NCBI RefSeq assembly: GCF_001274935.1
Contig: NZ_LILC01000013.1
Location: 496,001-560,000, forward strand
DNA: 64,000 nt
From: Priestia koreensis
GTDB taxonomy: Bacteria; Bacillota; Bacilli; Bacillales; Bacillaceae_H
Reading direction: 5' to 3'
A program made the position numbers and the translations under genes. Shown here piece after piece: positions 34,664 through 46,411 of the stretch (positions within the stretch are counted from its first letter, which is position 1; each line of letters begins with the position of its first letter). A model generated the notes under the pieces. It was not told where the DNA came from. It saw nothing but the letters and a program-made list of their open reading frames with translations, and searched no databases.

Positions 34664-36580
34664 CTACATAATCCGCTTAAACATCTTCTCCATCTCGTAC
34701 GTCGAGTAGTGAATAATGATCGGACGTCCGTGTGGACATGTAAAAGGATCACTTGTTTTACGTAATGTTTCTAAAAGAACGAATATCTCATCATTGCGCA
34801 GATGATGATTGGCTTTAATGGACGCTTTACAGCTCATCATAATGGCCGCTTCTTCTCGAAGCTTTAAGATGCTAATTTTCTTTTGCTTTAGCACCTGCTC
34901 AATCATTTCTTCCATGATTTTTTGTTCGTCTCCTTTTGGGAACCACTGCGGATGCGATCGAACGATGTAGCTATTTTGACCAAACTGCTCTAAAAACACC
35001 CCAACGCTCGCAAGCTCCTCGCGTGATTCCTCAATAAGCAAGCATTCGTTCGTTGAAAAATCAAGCGTGATTGGCAGCAAAAGCTCCTGTACCTCCGTTT
35101 CAACTTCCGCAAGCTTGTCACGGAAATACTCATATTTAATGCGCTCCTGTGCCGCATGCTGATCAATCATATAAAGCCCTTTTTCATTTTGCGCAAAAAT
35201 GTACGTTCCGTGCATTTGACCAACGGGATACATTGCTGGTACACGCGTCTCCCCCTCTGGCACTTCTTTTTCTTCAAAATCACGAATCGCATCCTCAATC
35301 GGATCAACGGGCTCAGGCGTAGGAGACTCTTGTACAGACGGAGCTGAAAACGGCTGATCGTTCCAATCTCTTTGCTCATCCCCTTCAACGAGTGAAAAAA
35401 GCACGGCGTTTTGCTCTGCTTGAAAGCGTTCATTTGATTCTTTTAAAAGCCGTTGATCTTGAGGGGGCTCCTCACGCTCTGTCATCACTGAGCGCTGTGG
35501 TTCGTTTCGATGATCGAATGAAAATTGCTGCTGCTCATCGACAGGCTTCACGCGGGGTGCTGAATAAGACGGCGACTCCACCTCTGGAATTAAGCGCTGC
35601 TTTTTAAAGGACGCTTTAATCGTTTGTTCAACCAGTTCAAATAGCTCCGCCTCTTTACTTAAACGTACTTCAAGCTTCGCCGGATGAACGTTCACATCGA
35701 CAAGAAGTGGGTCCATTTGAATGTTTAATAGTACGATCGGATAACGACCAATCGGTAGCAGCGTGTGATAGCCTTGTTGAATAGCTTTTGCGAGGCCATA
35801 ATTTTTTACATAGCGACCGTTAATGATCGTCGACATGTAGTTACGAGACGCACGTGTGACTTCAGGCAATGAAATATATCCTGTCACCTCATAATCGAGT
35901 GACTCAATGGAAATCGGAATCATTTTTTTCGCGATGGCCATGCCATAGATCGCAGCCATAACTTGTCGTACGTCGCCTTTTCCGTTTGTGTATAGAAGCT
36001 GTCTTCCTTGATGTGTAAGCTTAAAGGAAACGTCAGGATGAGCAAGCGCTAGGCGGTTCATCACGTCAGTCACGTTCCCAAGCTCGGTATTGACCGTCTT
36101 CATATACTTTAAGCGAGCGGGCGTATTAAAAAATAAATTCTCAATCGTCAAATCCGTCCCTTTTCGGCTCGACGTATATTCATGAATCAGAATTTCGCCG
36201 CCCCTAAGCTTTAAGTGAGTCCCAGGCCCTTCACCTGTACTCGTCTTCAGCTCCAGTTCAGAAACAGAGGCAATACTCGGAAGTGCCTCTCCTCGAAATC
36301 CGAGCGTACGAATGCGGAACAGGTCGTTTTCCGTTTTAATCTTACTCGTCGCGTGACGACGGAACGCTGTAAGACAGTCGTCATTTTCAATGCCGTCTCC
36401 GTTGTCTAACACGCGAATGCGGGACAATCCACCCTCATCTACTTCTACTTCAATAACCGTACTGTTTGCGTCGATGGCATTTTCCACAAGTTCCTTCACG
36501 ACAGAGGCAGGTCTCTCAACTACTTCCCCTGCCGCTATTTTGTTTGATAAATCATCGGCTAACTGGACAATTTTCCCCAT
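34664..36580 (-). CDS. mutL: DNA mismatch repair endonuclease MutL
   Basis: A 638-residue MutL. The N-terminal GHKL ATPase shows [26 protein letters not shown] and [11 protein letters not shown] variable, Gln/Pro-rich linker spans about 340-440. The C-terminal domain has the endonuclease metal motif [12 protein letters not shown] (about 474) with the accessory SCKAS and CPHGRP motifs, so this MutL nicks DNA itself, as expected where MutH is absent. It starts 18 bases after mutS in one operon. Confidence 0.97.
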   Translation of the reverse strand: MGKIVQLADDLSNKIAAGEVVERPASVVKELVENAIDANSTVIEVEVDEGGLSRIRVLDNGDGIENDDCLTAFRRHATSKIKTENDLFRIRTLGFRGEALPSIASVSELELKTSTGEGPGTHLKLRGGEILIHEYTSSRKGTDLTIENLFFNTPARLKYMKTVNTELGNVTDVMNRLALAHPDVSFKLTHQGRQLLYTNGKGDVRQVMAAIYGMAIAKKMIPISIESLDYEVTGYISLPEVTRASRNYMSTIINGRYVKNYGLAKAIQQGYHTLLPIGRYPIVLLNIQMDPLLVDVNVHPAKLEVRLSKEAELFELVEQTIKASFKKQRLIPEVESPSYSAPRVKPVDEQQQFSFDHRNEPQRSVMTEREEPPQDQRLLKESNERFQAEQNAVLFSLVEGDEQRDWNDQPFSAPSVQESPTPEPVDPIEDAIRDFEEKEVPEGETRVPAMYPVGQMHGTYIFAQNEKGLYMIDQHAAQERIKYEYFRDKLAEVETEVQELLLPITLDFSTNECLLIEESREELASVGVFLEQFGQNSYIVRSHPQWFPKGDEQKIMEEMIEQVLKQKKISILKLREEAAIMMSCKASIKANHHLRNDEIFVLLETLRKTSDPFTCPHGRPIIIHYSTYEMEKMFKRIM

Positions 36581-36598
36581 CGACTCACCTCACATTCT

Positions 36599-39265
36599 TT
36601 ACGATTTTTTCTTCATTGTTTTTTGCAGCTCATACAATGTATTTAATGCTTCAAGCGGCGTCATATCTAAAATATCAAGCCCTTTTAGCTTATCGATAAT
36701 TTGCTTTTCCTTGCCTTTCAGCGGCCCATCATTTTTCTTTGCATCGGTAAAGAACGATAGCTGCTGATCATCAGAAGATGGGACAGACGCGACCTCTTCT
36801 GTTTGTTCTACCTTCACAGGCTCTTCTTTTACAACAGCGGGACGCTCTTCTTCATATTTCACCGCAAGAACAGGCTTCGCTACTTCAGGCTGCTCTAAGT
36901 CGTGTAAAATCACACGCGCTCGTTCAATAAGTGGTTTCGGAAGGTCAGCAAGCTCGGCCACGTGAATACCATAACTCTTATCTGCTGCTCCTTCTTTAAT
37001 TTTATGAAGGAACACAAGCTTACCGCTTTGTTCAATTGCGCTAACGTGGACGTTGTGCACCCCTGGCAGATGCTGATCCATCGACGTCATCTCGTGATAG
37101 TGGGTCGAAAACAGCGTTTTTGCCCCGATATGCTCATGAATGTACTCAATAATTGCCTGTGCTAGCGCCATTCCATCATACGTGGACGTTCCGCGACCAA
37201 TTTCGTCAAGTAAAATTAAGCTTGACTGCGTTGCGTTGGTAACGGCATTTTTCGTTTCAAGCATCTCGACCATGAACGTACTTTGACCAGAGATTAAATC
37301 ATCCGCTGCGCCAATACGCGTGAACACTTGGTCAAAAATCGGTAGCGTTGCTTCGTCTGCTGGGACGAAACAGCCAATTTGCGCAAGAATGGATGTTAAC
37401 GCCACTTGGCGCATGTACGTACTTTTACCGGACATATTTGGCCCTGTAATAAGAAGAATAGAGCGATCATCTGACATACGACAATCGTTCGGCACGTATT
37501 CTTGTGAATTCATCACTTTCTCAACGACCGGGTGACGTCCGTTTGTAAGTTTAATCTCACCTTGATCCGAAAAGCTTGGGCGCGTATAGTGGCGCTCTTC
37601 ACTAATTTTCGCAAAGCATTGAAGCACGTCAAGCTCACTAATAATTTTCGCTAGCGCCTGTAAGCGTGGAATATACGTACGAACTTCCTCACGAAGCTGA
37701 ATGAACAAATCATACTCAAGCTGCACAATTTTTTCTTCTGCCTCTAAAATGAGTGCTTCCTTTTCCTTTAAATCTGGCGTAATGTAGCGTTCGGCGTTCG
37801 TGAGCGTTTGCTTGCGCTCATACATCCCTTCCGGCAACAGATGTAAATTCGCCTTCGTTACTTCAATATAATAGCCGAATACTTTGTTGTAGCCGACTTT
37901 TAATGAACGAATTCCTGTTCGTTCACGCTCCTGCTTTTCAAGAGCGGCAATCCACGTTTTTCCGTTACGACTTGCGTCACGATACACATCAAGCTGCTCG
38001 TGATAGCCATCTTTCATGATGTTTCCTTCTTTAATTGAGATCGGTGCTTCTTCTTTTAATCCACGATCTAGAAGGTTCGTTAATCGTTCACACGGATCAA
38101 TCTGGTCCACTAGCTTTTCAGCATACGGATGGTGTAAACGGTTCACCACCTCAACGATTCCAGGAACGCGCTCTAGAGAACGTTTTAGCTGAATTAAATC
38201 TCTTGCATTCACGTTTCCAAACGCCACTCGACCCGCTAGACGCTCAAGATCATACACTTCTTTTAACAATTCACGAAGCTCTTCGCGTTCAAAGAACTGA
38301 TTAATGAACGTCATGACCATGTCCAAGCGGCTTTCAATTGCTTCTTTGCTTAAAAGCGGTCGGTCAATCCACTGTTTCAGCATACGACCACCCATAGCCG
38401 TCACCGTTTGGTCAAGTAACCATAAAAGCGATCCTTTACGCCCTTTTGAGCGAATCGTTTCCGTCAGCTCTAGATTGCGCTTTGAAAACAAATCAATTTT
38501 CATAAATTGATTAATTTGATAAAGCTGCACAGGCTGCAGATGATCAAGGGAACGTTTTTGCGTTCCCCCTAAGTAGTGGGCAAGTCTAGCAAACGTTGTA
38601 ATGAGCTTGTCCTGCTGTAGATCCTGTACAAGTAGCTCATATTCCTCGTGAAGCTCCGCGCCCACCTGATGGGAAACAGTAATAGGTCTACGTTCTTGCA
38701 TTTCGTTCAGCTTCTCAAGTGAAAAATCAGGATCAATCACAATTTCCTTTGATTCTCGTGCATAGACCTCTGCGATCACTTCCTGCCAAGACGAAATCAG
38801 CGTCACGTGACTTTCTCCTGTTGATAAATCTGTAAACGCTAATCCGTATGTACCATCCTCAAAGTTCGTCACAGAGCTAATAAAATTGTTTTCCTTTTCT
38901 TCAAGACCCGTTTGATCCATAAGCGTGCCTGGTGAAATGACTTGCACCACTTCACGCTTTACGACTCCTTTTGCCGTGCGCGGATCTTCGACTTGTTCAC
39001 AAATGGCTACCTTATAGCCTTTTTCCACAAGACGATCAATGTAGTTTTGTGCGGAATGATACGGAACACCACACATCGGAATGCGTTCATTTCCGCCTCC
39101 TTCTCGACCTGTAAGCGTAATTTCAAGCTCTTGAGAGGCCTTTAGCGCATCCTCAAAAAACATTTCATAAAAATCCCCTAATCGAAAAAACACAAAAGCA
39201 TCTTGATAGTCTGATTTAATTTGTAAATATTGCTGCATCATCGGCGTATATCCTGCCATGTTCAT
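36599..39265 (-). CDS. mutS: DNA mismatch recognition protein MutS
   Basis: An 888-residue MutS1. The mismatch-binding wedge is near the N-terminus ([16 protein letters not shown], with the intercalating Phe-x-Glu). The ATPase has Walker [16 protein letters not shown] (about 610), Walker [17 protein letters not shown] (about 690) and the conserved HYHEM. A flexible, charged stretch (about 800-850) precedes the C-terminal tetramerisation helices. It forms the mutSL operon, next to cotE and miaB as in Bacillus. Confidence 0.98.
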   Translation of the reverse strand: MNMAGYTPMMQQYLQIKSDYQDAFVFFRLGDFYEMFFEDALKASQELEITLTGREGGGNERIPMCGVPYHSAQNYIDRLVEKGYKVAICEQVEDPRTAKGVVKREVVQVISPGTLMDQTGLEEKENNFISSVTNFEDGTYGLAFTDLSTGESHVTLISSWQEVIAEVYARESKEIVIDPDFSLEKLNEMQERRPITVSHQVGAELHEEYELLVQDLQQDKLITTFARLAHYLGGTQKRSLDHLQPVQLYQINQFMKIDLFSKRNLELTETIRSKGRKGSLLWLLDQTVTAMGGRMLKQWIDRPLLSKEAIESRLDMVMTFINQFFEREELRELLKEVYDLERLAGRVAFGNVNARDLIQLKRSLERVPGIVEVVNRLHHPYAEKLVDQIDPCERLTNLLDRGLKEEAPISIKEGNIMKDGYHEQLDVYRDASRNGKTWIAALEKQERERTGIRSLKVGYNKVFGYYIEVTKANLHLLPEGMYERKQTLTNAERYITPDLKEKEALILEAEEKIVQLEYDLFIQLREEVRTYIPRLQALAKIISELDVLQCFAKISEERHYTRPSFSDQGEIKLTNGRHPVVEKVMNSQEYVPNDCRMSDDRSILLITGPNMSGKSTYMRQVALTSILAQIGCFVPADEATLPIFDQVFTRIGAADDLISGQSTFMVEMLETKNAVTNATQSSLILLDEIGRGTSTYDGMALAQAIIEYIHEHIGAKTLFSTHYHEMTSMDQHLPGVHNVHVSAIEQSGKLVFLHKIKEGAADKSYGIHVAELADLPKPLIERARVILHDLEQPEVAKPVLAVKYEEERPAVVKEEPVKVEQTEEVASVPSSDDQQLSFFTDAKKNDGPLKGKEKQIIDKLKGLDILDMTPLEALNTLYELQKTMKKKS

Positions 39266-39434
39266 CCTCCATCTTGCATGTAATATCTATTTTTTCATTT
39301 CCTGTATCTGTCTAAAGGTTAGGACATAGTCAAGGAGGCACCTCATCGATGCCTCCTCACATTCTTTGTTTTCACTATTATAACATTGTTTGCGCATTTG
39401 TTCATGACTGACAATTTTCCTTTTTACGCAAAAA

Positions 39435-39459
39435 AACTAGGAAGAATTTCTTCCTAGTT
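39435..39459 (-). terminator. cotE terminator
   Basis: AACTAGGAAGAA and TTCTTCCTAGTT form a near-continuous inverted repeat with a T-run on the minus strand, just past the cotE stop. Confidence 0.8.
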
Positions 39460-39464
39460 CTCTC

Positions 39465-40013
39465 TTATTCTTCATCTCCTAAGATAAAGTCGGGATTCAA
39501 ATCCTCAAACTCATCGTCGTCGACGTCTAAGTCAAACTCGTTTTCATCAATGCATCCTTCTGGATTAACGGCTACACATACTTTTGTTTCTCCAATAACT
39601 TCTGCTAAAAGCTCTCTTTCTACCTGGACAATGACGCGGTTTCCATTTGGTGAAATGGTTGCTTCCAAGCAGTTTGGCTGTTGAAGAACGCGTACAATCA
39701 CTTCACAATCCTCACCTGTTGCATCATCATCTTTGTAACGAAGCTTGATAATGTCTCGATACGACACCTTCTCCGTTACAACTTCTGTTTTCGTGTTATC
39801 GTTATACGAATACCAAATGTTAATATCATACGTGCCGTCAACCTCAACCGTATTGCCTACCTTTTTGGCATCATACTCGTGGTTAATGACCCAGCACCCT
39901 AAAATGCTTGTCGGCCGATTTGGCGGGGTAATCGTATGAGACGATTGCGTAAATTTACGCCCTTTTCCTATTACTGCTTTCGTAATAATTTCTCTATAGT
40001 GTTGTTGTGACAT
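39465..40013 (-). CDS. cotE: Spore outer-coat morphogenetic protein CotE
   Basis: A 182-residue protein, the length of B. subtilis CotE. It keeps the N-terminal [20 protein letters not shown], the central [20 protein letters not shown] and [15 protein letters not shown] blocks, and the very acidic C-terminal tail ([20 protein letters not shown]). CotE assembles the outer coat around the forespore. The gene lies between mutS and ymcA as in other Bacillus and shows that the organism makes endospores. Confidence 0.96.
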   Translation of the reverse strand: MSQQHYREIITKAVIGKGRKFTQSSHTITPPNRPTSILGCWVINHEYDAKKVGNTVEVDGTYDINIWYSYNDNTKTEVVTEKVSYRDIIKLRYKDDDATGEDCEVIVRVLQQPNCLEATISPNGNRVIVQVERELLAEVIGETKVCVAVNPEGCIDENEFDLDVDDDEFEDLNPDFILGDEE

Positions 40014-40251
40014 GCGCGCAAACCCTCCTCAAACTCTCTTCATTTAATCCTATGCAGGTTGTATCACTCGCTTGCAAACTATTTGTAAAAACTATCCGCT
40101 GTTTTCCTCCAGGATCACTTCACAGGGAAGTTAAATATTATCTGAATGAGTCTTGAAAAACAGCTTAGCTGACATAAAGCTGCTATGATTCATTGTATGC
40201 ACGCATGCCCAAGAATTTGCCATTATCCTTTCAATTTATTCAAAAAAGTAA

Positions 40252-40290
40252 AAAGAGTGCATGATTAGGAGTTCTAATCACACACTCTTT
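40252..40290 (-). terminator. ymcA terminator
   Basis: AAAGAGTG..TGATTAG pairs with CTAATCA..CACTCTTT; the stem has one small internal loop. It lies 7 bases from the ymcA stop. Confidence 0.75.
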
Positions 40291-40297
40291 TTTCTCT

Positions 40298-40735
40298 TTA
40301 ATGACAGCCCATACCACTATTTTGATCGGCTTTCATCTTAGAGCCTGTATCGCCTTGCAGCAAATCTCCGCCCGTTGACTCAATGATTTCATCAGTCACT
40401 TGCTTTGAGATCGTACTTGCTACAAGCTGTAATAAGTCGTTCACAACGACTTGTGATTCTTTAAACTGCTGAATAATTGGAAGCTCATCAAGCTCTTCTT
40501 GAAGCTTATCAATCTGTGCTTCCACTTTTTTCAACGCTTCGTGCTTGCCATAGTGCTGAAAATTAACCGCTTGCTTTTGTAAGCTTTTAATTCTCGCAAT
40601 GGTATCTTTTACTTTTTCGTTTCCATTAAGCTGTGCTTCTGCACGCTTAAAGAAATCGACTTCTTCCGTGTCTGACATCATTTTACCAAGCTCACGAGCT
40701 CGTGCTACGATGTCATCTTTTGAATAAACAGTCAT
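40298..40735 (-). CDS. ymcA: RicA/YmcA, subunit of the Y-complex (RNase Y regulator)
   Basis: I place the start at ATG 40735 (MTVYSKDD) after GAGGTGAAA, giving 145 residues, as in B. subtilis. The protein is helical (com_ylbF fold): TEEVDFFKRAEAQLNGNEKV, QKQAVNFQHYGKHEALKKVE. The C-terminal segment with STGGDLLQGDTGSK is conserved, and the final Cys belongs to the [4Fe-4S] ligand set of the YmcA-YlbF-YaaT complex, which matures mRNAs with RNase Y and affects sporulation, biofilm and competence. It follows miaB by two bases. Confidence 0.94.
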   Translation of the reverse strand: MTVYSKDDIVARARELGKMMSDTEEVDFFKRAEAQLNGNEKVKDTIARIKSLQKQAVNFQHYGKHEALKKVEAQIDKLQEELDELPIIQQFKESQVVVNDLLQLVASTISKQVTDEIIESTGGDLLQGDTGSKMKADQNSGMGCH

Positions 40736-40737
40736 TA

Positions 40738-42267
40738 TTATTTCACCTCTGCAGCCTCTTCTACCATTTCTCCGTTTAATGACCATGTTTTCGCTGCTGT
40801 AATTTTCACTTTCACGAGCTGGCCAGTTGCGGACTTCGGACCTCTGAAGTTAACAAGTTTGCTCTTAGCTGTATATCCCGCAAGGACGTCAGGATTGTTT
40901 TTACTTTCGCCCTCTACTAATACTTCGACAACCTGCCCTACATACTCCTGCATTTTTTGCGCAGAAAATTCGTTTACCACTGCATTTAAGCGCTGTAAGC
41001 GAGCTTTCTTTACTTCCATCGGTACGTTATCTTGCATTTTTGCCGCTGGTGTTCCCTCACGCGGAGAATAAATGAACGTGTAAGCACTGTCGAAACCAAC
41101 TTCTTTGTAAAGAGAAATCGTTTCTTCAAACTGTTCTTCCGTTTCATTCGGGAATCCAACGATAATATCTGTCGTGAGTGACGCTGTTGGAATGGCTTCT
41201 TTAATTTTACGAACAAGCTCTAGGTATTGCTCACGTGTATATTTACGCGCCATAATCTTTAAGACGTCACTGCTACCTGATTGTACAGGAAGATGGATGT
41301 GGTCGACAAGGTTTCCGCCTTTGGCAAGTACTTCAATTAAGTGATCATCGAAGTCACGTGGATGACTCGTTGTGAAGCGAATGCGCGCCACGTCTACTTT
41401 GCGGATTTCATCCATTAAATCGCCAAGTCCATATTTTATATCTTCAAAATCTTTTCCGTATGCGTTCACGTTTTGACCTAAAAGGGTAATTTCTTTGTAG
41501 CCTTGTGCTGCTAAATGACGAACTTCTTGAATGATGTCTTCAGGACGACGGCTGCGCTCTTTTCCGCGCGTATAAGGGACGATACAGTATGTACAGAATT
41601 TATCACATCCGTACATGATGTTCACCCATGCCTTAATTTCACCTTTACGAACTTTTGGAAGGTTTTCAATCACGTCCCCTTCTTTTGACCATACTTCAAT
41701 GACCATTTCTTTTGATAAGTATGCTTCGTTCAAGATGTTTGGCAGACGGTGGATATTGTGCGTACCGAAGATCATGTCTACGTGGTGATGTTTTTGAAGA
41801 ATTTTGTTTACAACGGATTCTTCTTGCGACATACAGCCACATACACCGATTAAGACGTCAGGGTTGCGCTGTTTTAACGGCTTTAAGTGACCTAATTCAC
41901 CAAACACTTTGTTTTCCGCGTTTTCGCGAATTGCACACGTGTTTAATAGAATCACATTAGCATCTTCTACTGTATTTGTAGGCTCATAGCCAAGCGCAAG
42001 AAAAATCCCTGCCATTACTTCTGTATCATGTTCGTTCATTTGACAGCCGTATGTACGAATGTAGAACTTACGACCTTGTCCCATTCCACGGAATTCTTCT
42101 GAAATAGCGAAATCTTTATGATAAGCGACTGTTTCTTTTCCACGTGCTTTCGCATCTTTTAAGGAAGGTGGCATATACACCGTTTGAAAATATTTGCTGT
42201 AGTCTTTTTCGGATTTTTTGTCCGCTGACTTTACCTGCGTGTTTTCTAAGCGTTGCTCTTCGTTCAT
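40738..42267 (-). CDS. miaB: tRNA-2-methylthio-N6-dimethylallyladenosine synthase MiaB
   Basis: A radical-SAM methylthiotransferase of 509 residues from the second ATG (42267), which has better spacing from AAGGAG and matches the B. subtilis start MNEKQ. N-terminal cluster cysteines are in [20 protein letters not shown] and GVCGCMSQ; the radical-SAM triad is [13 protein letters not shown]. The C-terminal TRAM domain ([18 protein letters not shown]) binds tRNA. It methylthiolates the i6A37 made by MiaA. Confidence 0.97.
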   Translation of the reverse strand: MNEEQRLENTQVKSADKKSEKDYSKYFQTVYMPPSLKDAKARGKETVAYHKDFAISEEFRGMGQGRKFYIRTYGCQMNEHDTEVMAGIFLALGYEPTNTVEDANVILLNTCAIRENAENKVFGELGHLKPLKQRNPDVLIGVCGCMSQEESVVNKILQKHHHVDMIFGTHNIHRLPNILNEAYLSKEMVIEVWSKEGDVIENLPKVRKGEIKAWVNIMYGCDKFCTYCIVPYTRGKERSRRPEDIIQEVRHLAAQGYKEITLLGQNVNAYGKDFEDIKYGLGDLMDEIRKVDVARIRFTTSHPRDFDDHLIEVLAKGGNLVDHIHLPVQSGSSDVLKIMARKYTREQYLELVRKIKEAIPTASLTTDIIVGFPNETEEQFEETISLYKEVGFDSAYTFIYSPREGTPAAKMQDNVPMEVKKARLQRLNAVVNEFSAQKMQEYVGQVVEVLVEGESKNNPDVLAGYTAKSKLVNFRGPKSATGQLVKVKITAAKTWSLNGEMVEEAAEVK

Positions 42268-42443
42268 ACTATTCATTCTCCTTTCAACTCGTTTTATGCT
42301 GTACAGCTTAACTCAGCATAAAGGAGTGCACCCTATTCAGTATAAAAGGAAAAAAGCAAGAATACAACAAGATCACCTTATTTTGGATGTGGTTTTATGT
42401 GAACGCTATTGGATGAGAATGTCTCTGTAAAGGTAGTTGTTAG

Positions 42444-43515
42444 GAGTGTTTTACTAGTTCGGATTCCAGCTCCAGATCGCTTCGCTTTCCTCGGGGCGAG
42501 CGCTGAGCTTCCTCGTCGTTTCTCTCCTGCGGGATCTCACCTGTCTCGCTCATCCCGTAGGAGTCTTCGCATCTTTCACTGCCTTCCTTTGGTCTTTCGA
42601 CTAGGAACTATTGAGTAGCCTTCCTTTTGGAATGTGTATTTCAGATAAGCTATGTTCATTCCACACGAAACACCTTTTACTAGTTCGGATTCCAGTTCCA
42701 GATCGCTTCGCTTTCCTCGGGGCGAGCGCTGAGCTTCCTCGTCGTTTCTCTCCTGCGGGATCTCAGCTGGCTCGCTGGTTCCGTAGGAGTCTTCTCATCT
42801 TTCACTGCCTTCCTTTGGTTTTTCGACTAGGGACTATTTAGTAGCCTGCTTTTTGGAATATGTATTTCAGATAAGCTATGTTCATTCCATATGAAACACT
42901 CTTTACTTAGTCAGATTCCATCTCCAGATTGCTTCGCTTTCCTCGGGGCGAGCGCTGAGCTTCCTCGTCGTTTCTCTCCTGCGGGATCTCACCTGTCTCG
43001 CTCATCCCGTAGGAGTCTTCTCATCTTTCACTTCCATCCTTTGGTCTTTCGACTAGGAAGCATTTATTACCCTTCTTTTCTGAATGAGTGATTTCGATTG
43101 GCTTTGTTCATTCTACTTGCAACCCCTTTTACTTGGTCGGATTCCAGTTCCAGATTGCTTCGCTTTCCTCGGGGCGAGCGCTGAACTTCCTCGTCGTTTC
43201 TCTCCTGCGGGATCTCACCTGACTCGCTGGTTCCGTAGGAGTCTTCTCATCTTTCACTTCCTTCCTTTGGTTTTTCGACTAGGGACTATTTAGTAGCCTG
43301 CTTTTTGGAATGTGTATTTCAGATAAGCTATGTTCATTCCATATGAAACACTCTTTACTTAGTCGGATTCCATCTCCAGATTGCTTCGCTTTCCTCGGGG
43401 CGAGCGCTGAGCTTCCTCGTCGTTTCTCTCCTGCGGGATCTCACCTGACTCGCTCACCCGTAGGAGTCTCCGCATCTTTCACTTCCTTCCTCTTGTTGTT
43501 GGAGTAGGGACTATG
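42444..43515 (+). repeat. Tandem array of five 226-bp units
   Basis: The anchor TTCGCTTTCCTCGGGGCGAG starts at 42481, 42707, 42933, 43159 and 43385, exactly 226 bp apart each time. Each unit has a core of about 100 bp, GC-richer than the flanks, with paired blocks (CTGCGGGAT / ATCCCGTAG; CGAGCG / CGCTC) that could fold, and an AT-richer spacer of about 120 bp. Units 2 and 4 share variants (GGTTCCGTAGG, TTTTTCGACTAGGGAC), and so do 3 and 5 (CCATCTCCAGATT), suggesting duplication of a two-unit block. Short plus-strand ORFs in every unit are repeat artefacts. The array fills the gap between korB and miaB. Confidence 0.92.
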
Positions 43516-43621
43516 GGACTTATTGTCTGAATGCGTGTTCCAAATAAGGTGCGTTCGTGCCATGCATTTCTTTTACAAGCGGGTTGGTTTATACACACAA
43601 CCCCTCATTCTCTTAAATAAA

Positions 43622-43657
43622 AAACTCCTTTCCTCATACGTTTAAAGGAAAGGAGTT
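43622..43657 (-). terminator. korAB terminator
   Basis: AACTCCTTTCC and GGAAAGGAGTT form an 11-bp stem, followed by TTTTTTATTT on the minus strand, just past the korB stop. Confidence 0.85.
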
Positions 43658-43662
43658 TGCAT

Positions 43663-44529
43663 TTACATAAATTCGGATACTAATTTAGTGAACTGTTCTT
43701 CTTCTAGCGTTAGGTCTGCGTTTGTGAGCGAGTCTTGACGATAGCCGTGAACGAGTTCTTGATAAGATGGCTGCTGTTTGTTTTGGTAAATAAGCCCCGT
43801 TACAAGACCATTGTGGGACATTAGCGTTTGCATCGCCTGAGAGCGGTCGCTTGCGTCGTAGTCTTCGATCGTCGATAGGCTCGTTAGGTTCTCTTTGAAC
43901 CAGTCATACGTGTTCACTTTATTATATGTTACGCACGGACTGAATACGTTGATTAGGGAGAAGCCTTTATGATTAAGCCCTTGCTCAATGAGTGACGTTA
44001 GTTCTTTTAGATCCGTTGAGAAGCTTTGAGCGACAAACGTTGCCCCTGCTGTTAGAGCTAGCTCCATCACAGAAAGCGCTGATTCAATCGATCCTTCAGG
44101 CGTACTTTTCGTTTTAAAACCAACGTCGCTTCGAGGCGACGTTTGACCTTTTGTTAATCCGTAGATTTGGTTGTCCATGACAATATACGTAATGTCGATA
44201 TTACGACGAATGGCATGAACCGTGTGACCCATTCCAATCGCAAATCCGTCTCCGTCACCACCAGATGCGATGACCGTTAAATCACGATTCGCCATTTTAA
44301 CGCCTTGAGCGATCGGAAGAGAACGTCCGTGAATACCGTGGAATCCATAGGAATTGATATAGCCGGAAATACGTCCAGAACAGCCGATCCCAGAAATAAC
44401 GGCTAAATTTTCTGGTTCAAGACCCACATTTGCAGCAGCGCGCTGAATGGCTGCTTGCACAGAAAAGTCCCCACAACCTGGACACCAGTTTGGTTTTACA
44501 TTGTTACGAAAGTCTTTGAACGTTGCCAT
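43663..44529 (-). CDS. korB: 2-oxoacid:ferredoxin oxidoreductase beta subunit
   Basis: This 288-residue TPP-binding subunit carries WCPGCGDFSVQAAI at the N-terminus, the thiamine-diphosphate motif ASGGDGDGFAIGMGHTVHAI ending in N (RRNIDI), and GIGCSGRISGYINSYGFHGI. With the alpha-gamma subunit it oxidatively decarboxylates a 2-oxoacid, probably 2-oxoglutarate or pyruvate, to the acyl-CoA and reduced ferredoxin. The start directly abuts the korA stop. Which 2-oxoacid is used cannot be read here. Confidence 0.93.
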   Translation of the reverse strand: MATFKDFRNNVKPNWCPGCGDFSVQAAIQRAAANVGLEPENLAVISGIGCSGRISGYINSYGFHGIHGRSLPIAQGVKMANRDLTVIASGGDGDGFAIGMGHTVHAIRRNIDITYIVMDNQIYGLTKGQTSPRSDVGFKTKSTPEGSIESALSVMELALTAGATFVAQSFSTDLKELTSLIEQGLNHKGFSLINVFSPCVTYNKVNTYDWFKENLTSLSTIEDYDASDRSQAMQTLMSHNGLVTGLIYQNKQQPSYQELVHGYRQDSLTNADLTLEEEQFTKLVSEFM

Positions 44530-46269
44530 TTATAACAGCTCCTTGCTTTTGGAATGCACTTCGTGTGGTAAAAATGGATTTCCATCATACTTCAGAAGGT
44601 TTTTCACTTTCTTTGCATGCCCAACATTCATTTTTAAAATATTTGCAAGTTGGCCCGTCGCATTGTGCTCCACCACAACCACTTTTTTGGCATTCTCCAC
44701 AAGTGGTAGAAGCTCATCAGCTGGGAACGGGTGAAGCAAGCGGATATGCGCATGGTTGGCTTTTACACCCTCTTTTTCAAATCGTTCCATTGCTTCCTCA
44801 ATGACACCTCGCGTTGAGTTAAATCCAACAAATAATACATCCGACTCTTCATGAGGAGCATTTGTATGTATTGGATTTTCGAAGTTAATCTTGTTTAACT
44901 TTCTCATACGTTTATCCATTTGGATTTTACGGTTTGACGCCACTTCAGACGGTTTTCCCGTTTCATCATGCTCGACTCCTGTTACGTGGTGAATTCCATT
45001 CGCCATCCCTGGTACAACACGAGGAGAAACACCATCTTCTGTTGCTTCATAGCGCTTAAAATACGCTTTGCTATCAAGCTCAGGAAGCTCTTGTCCAAGC
45101 GCAAGTTTTCCGCGACGGATTTCTACTTTTTGATAATCAAGCGGATCAACCGTTTGTTTCCCAAGAGATAACTGAAGATCAGTTAATAAGATAACCGGAC
45201 ACTGATACTCCTCCGCTAAGTTAAAGGCCTCAACCGTATCGTGGAACGCTTCTTCCACTGTACTTGGCGCCATCACAATTTTCGGAATTTCACCATGCGT
45301 TCCGTAAATCATCGCCATCAAATCTGACTGCTCTTGCTTAGTTGGTAGCCCCGTACTTGGACCTCCGCGCTGTGTATCTACGATTACAACAGGTGTTTCC
45401 GTAATACCTGCTAAACCGATTGATTCCATCATTAGTGATAAACCTGGTCCAGCTGAGGCTGTTAGTGAACGTACACCTGCATAGTTGGCACCGATTGCCA
45501 TCGTACAAGCAGCAATTTCATCTTCGGTTTGAATAACGGTTCCACCAAAGTTCGGTAGCTTTTTAATTAAATATTCCATAATTTCAGAAGCTGGGGTAAT
45601 CGGATATGCCGGCATGAAGCGTGCACCGCCTGCTAATGCGCCAAGGGCGATTGCATCGTTTCCAATCATAAACATTCTTTTTTTGCCGTCTGCTTTCTCG
45701 AGGCTCATGGATTCAATTGTCCCACCGAGCTGTTCTTGCATATAATCAAAGCCACGTTTCATAGCTTCCATATTCTTATCAACTACTTGCTGCCCCTTGC
45801 GTCCAAATATCTCCTGTACTACGCTTTGAAAAGCGTCTAGGCTGACGTTAATAATCGCACTAGATGCTCCTACTGCCACCATGTTTTTCATAAGCGACGT
45901 ACCAAGCTCAGTCGCAATCTCAGTAAATGGGACCGCATACATTTTTGCGACAGATCCTTCAGGCATCGTCGGTTTGAACTTTGCATCTGCAATGACAATT
46001 CCTTGATCGTGAAGTTCTGACACATTTACATCGATTGTCTCTTGATCAAATGCTACTAAAATATCAAGATCATCCGATACTGCACGTACTTCTGTTGTAC
46101 TTACACGAATTTTATTGTTAGTGTGTCCGCCTTTAATACGTGATGAGAAATGGCGATAACCATAGAGGTAATACCCAAGTCGGTTTAGGGCCGTAGCAAA
46201 AATCTCCCCCGTACTTTCAATACCTTCACCTTGTTGGCCTCCAACTTTCCATGAAAGTTGTTTTGTCAT
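44530..46269 (-). CDS. korA: 2-oxoacid:ferredoxin oxidoreductase alpha/gamma fusion subunit
   Basis: A 579-residue fusion: the gamma domain (about 1-190) begins with the motif WKVGGQQGEGIESTGEIFA, and the alpha pyrimidine-binding domain follows (GNDAIALGALAGGARFMPAY, PITPASEIMEYL, TASAGPGLSLMMESIG, VDTQRGGPSTGLPTKQEQSD). The C-terminal domain (about 470-579) is transketolase-like. This gamma-alpha order is usual for the two-subunit Kor/Por of aerobic Firmicutes. There is no ferredoxin gene nearby. Confidence 0.93.
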   Translation of the reverse strand: MTKQLSWKVGGQQGEGIESTGEIFATALNRLGYYLYGYRHFSSRIKGGHTNNKIRVSTTEVRAVSDDLDILVAFDQETIDVNVSELHDQGIVIADAKFKPTMPEGSVAKMYAVPFTEIATELGTSLMKNMVAVGASSAIINVSLDAFQSVVQEIFGRKGQQVVDKNMEAMKRGFDYMQEQLGGTIESMSLEKADGKKRMFMIGNDAIALGALAGGARFMPAYPITPASEIMEYLIKKLPNFGGTVIQTEDEIAACTMAIGANYAGVRSLTASAGPGLSLMMESIGLAGITETPVVIVDTQRGGPSTGLPTKQEQSDLMAMIYGTHGEIPKIVMAPSTVEEAFHDTVEAFNLAEEYQCPVILLTDLQLSLGKQTVDPLDYQKVEIRRGKLALGQELPELDSKAYFKRYEATEDGVSPRVVPGMANGIHHVTGVEHDETGKPSEVASNRKIQMDKRMRKLNKINFENPIHTNAPHEESDVLFVGFNSTRGVIEEAMERFEKEGVKANHAHIRLLHPFPADELLPLVENAKKVVVVEHNATGQLANILKMNVGHAKKVKNLLKYDGNPFLPHEVHSKSKELL

Positions 46270-46411
46270 GTCTTACACCCCTTTAAATAGATAAATAGCG
46301 AATCTCACGATTATCAACAACCGTTTCGGTTATAAGTTTAGCATTTATTGTTTTAAATCACTAGGTACCTTCACGATTATTTTTCGCTATTTATGCATAG
46401 TGTTGTGCTCT

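Noticed and set aside
42409..43507. Five short plus-strand ORFs of 65-76 codons with similar products inside the array
   Set aside because: They arise because the same repeat is open in one frame; the period of 226 is not a multiple of three, none has a convincing ribosome-binding site, and the translated text is the repeat core.
42444..43515. Possible CRISPR array
   Set aside because: Units are 226 bp, the spacers are themselves repeated, and no cas gene is near.
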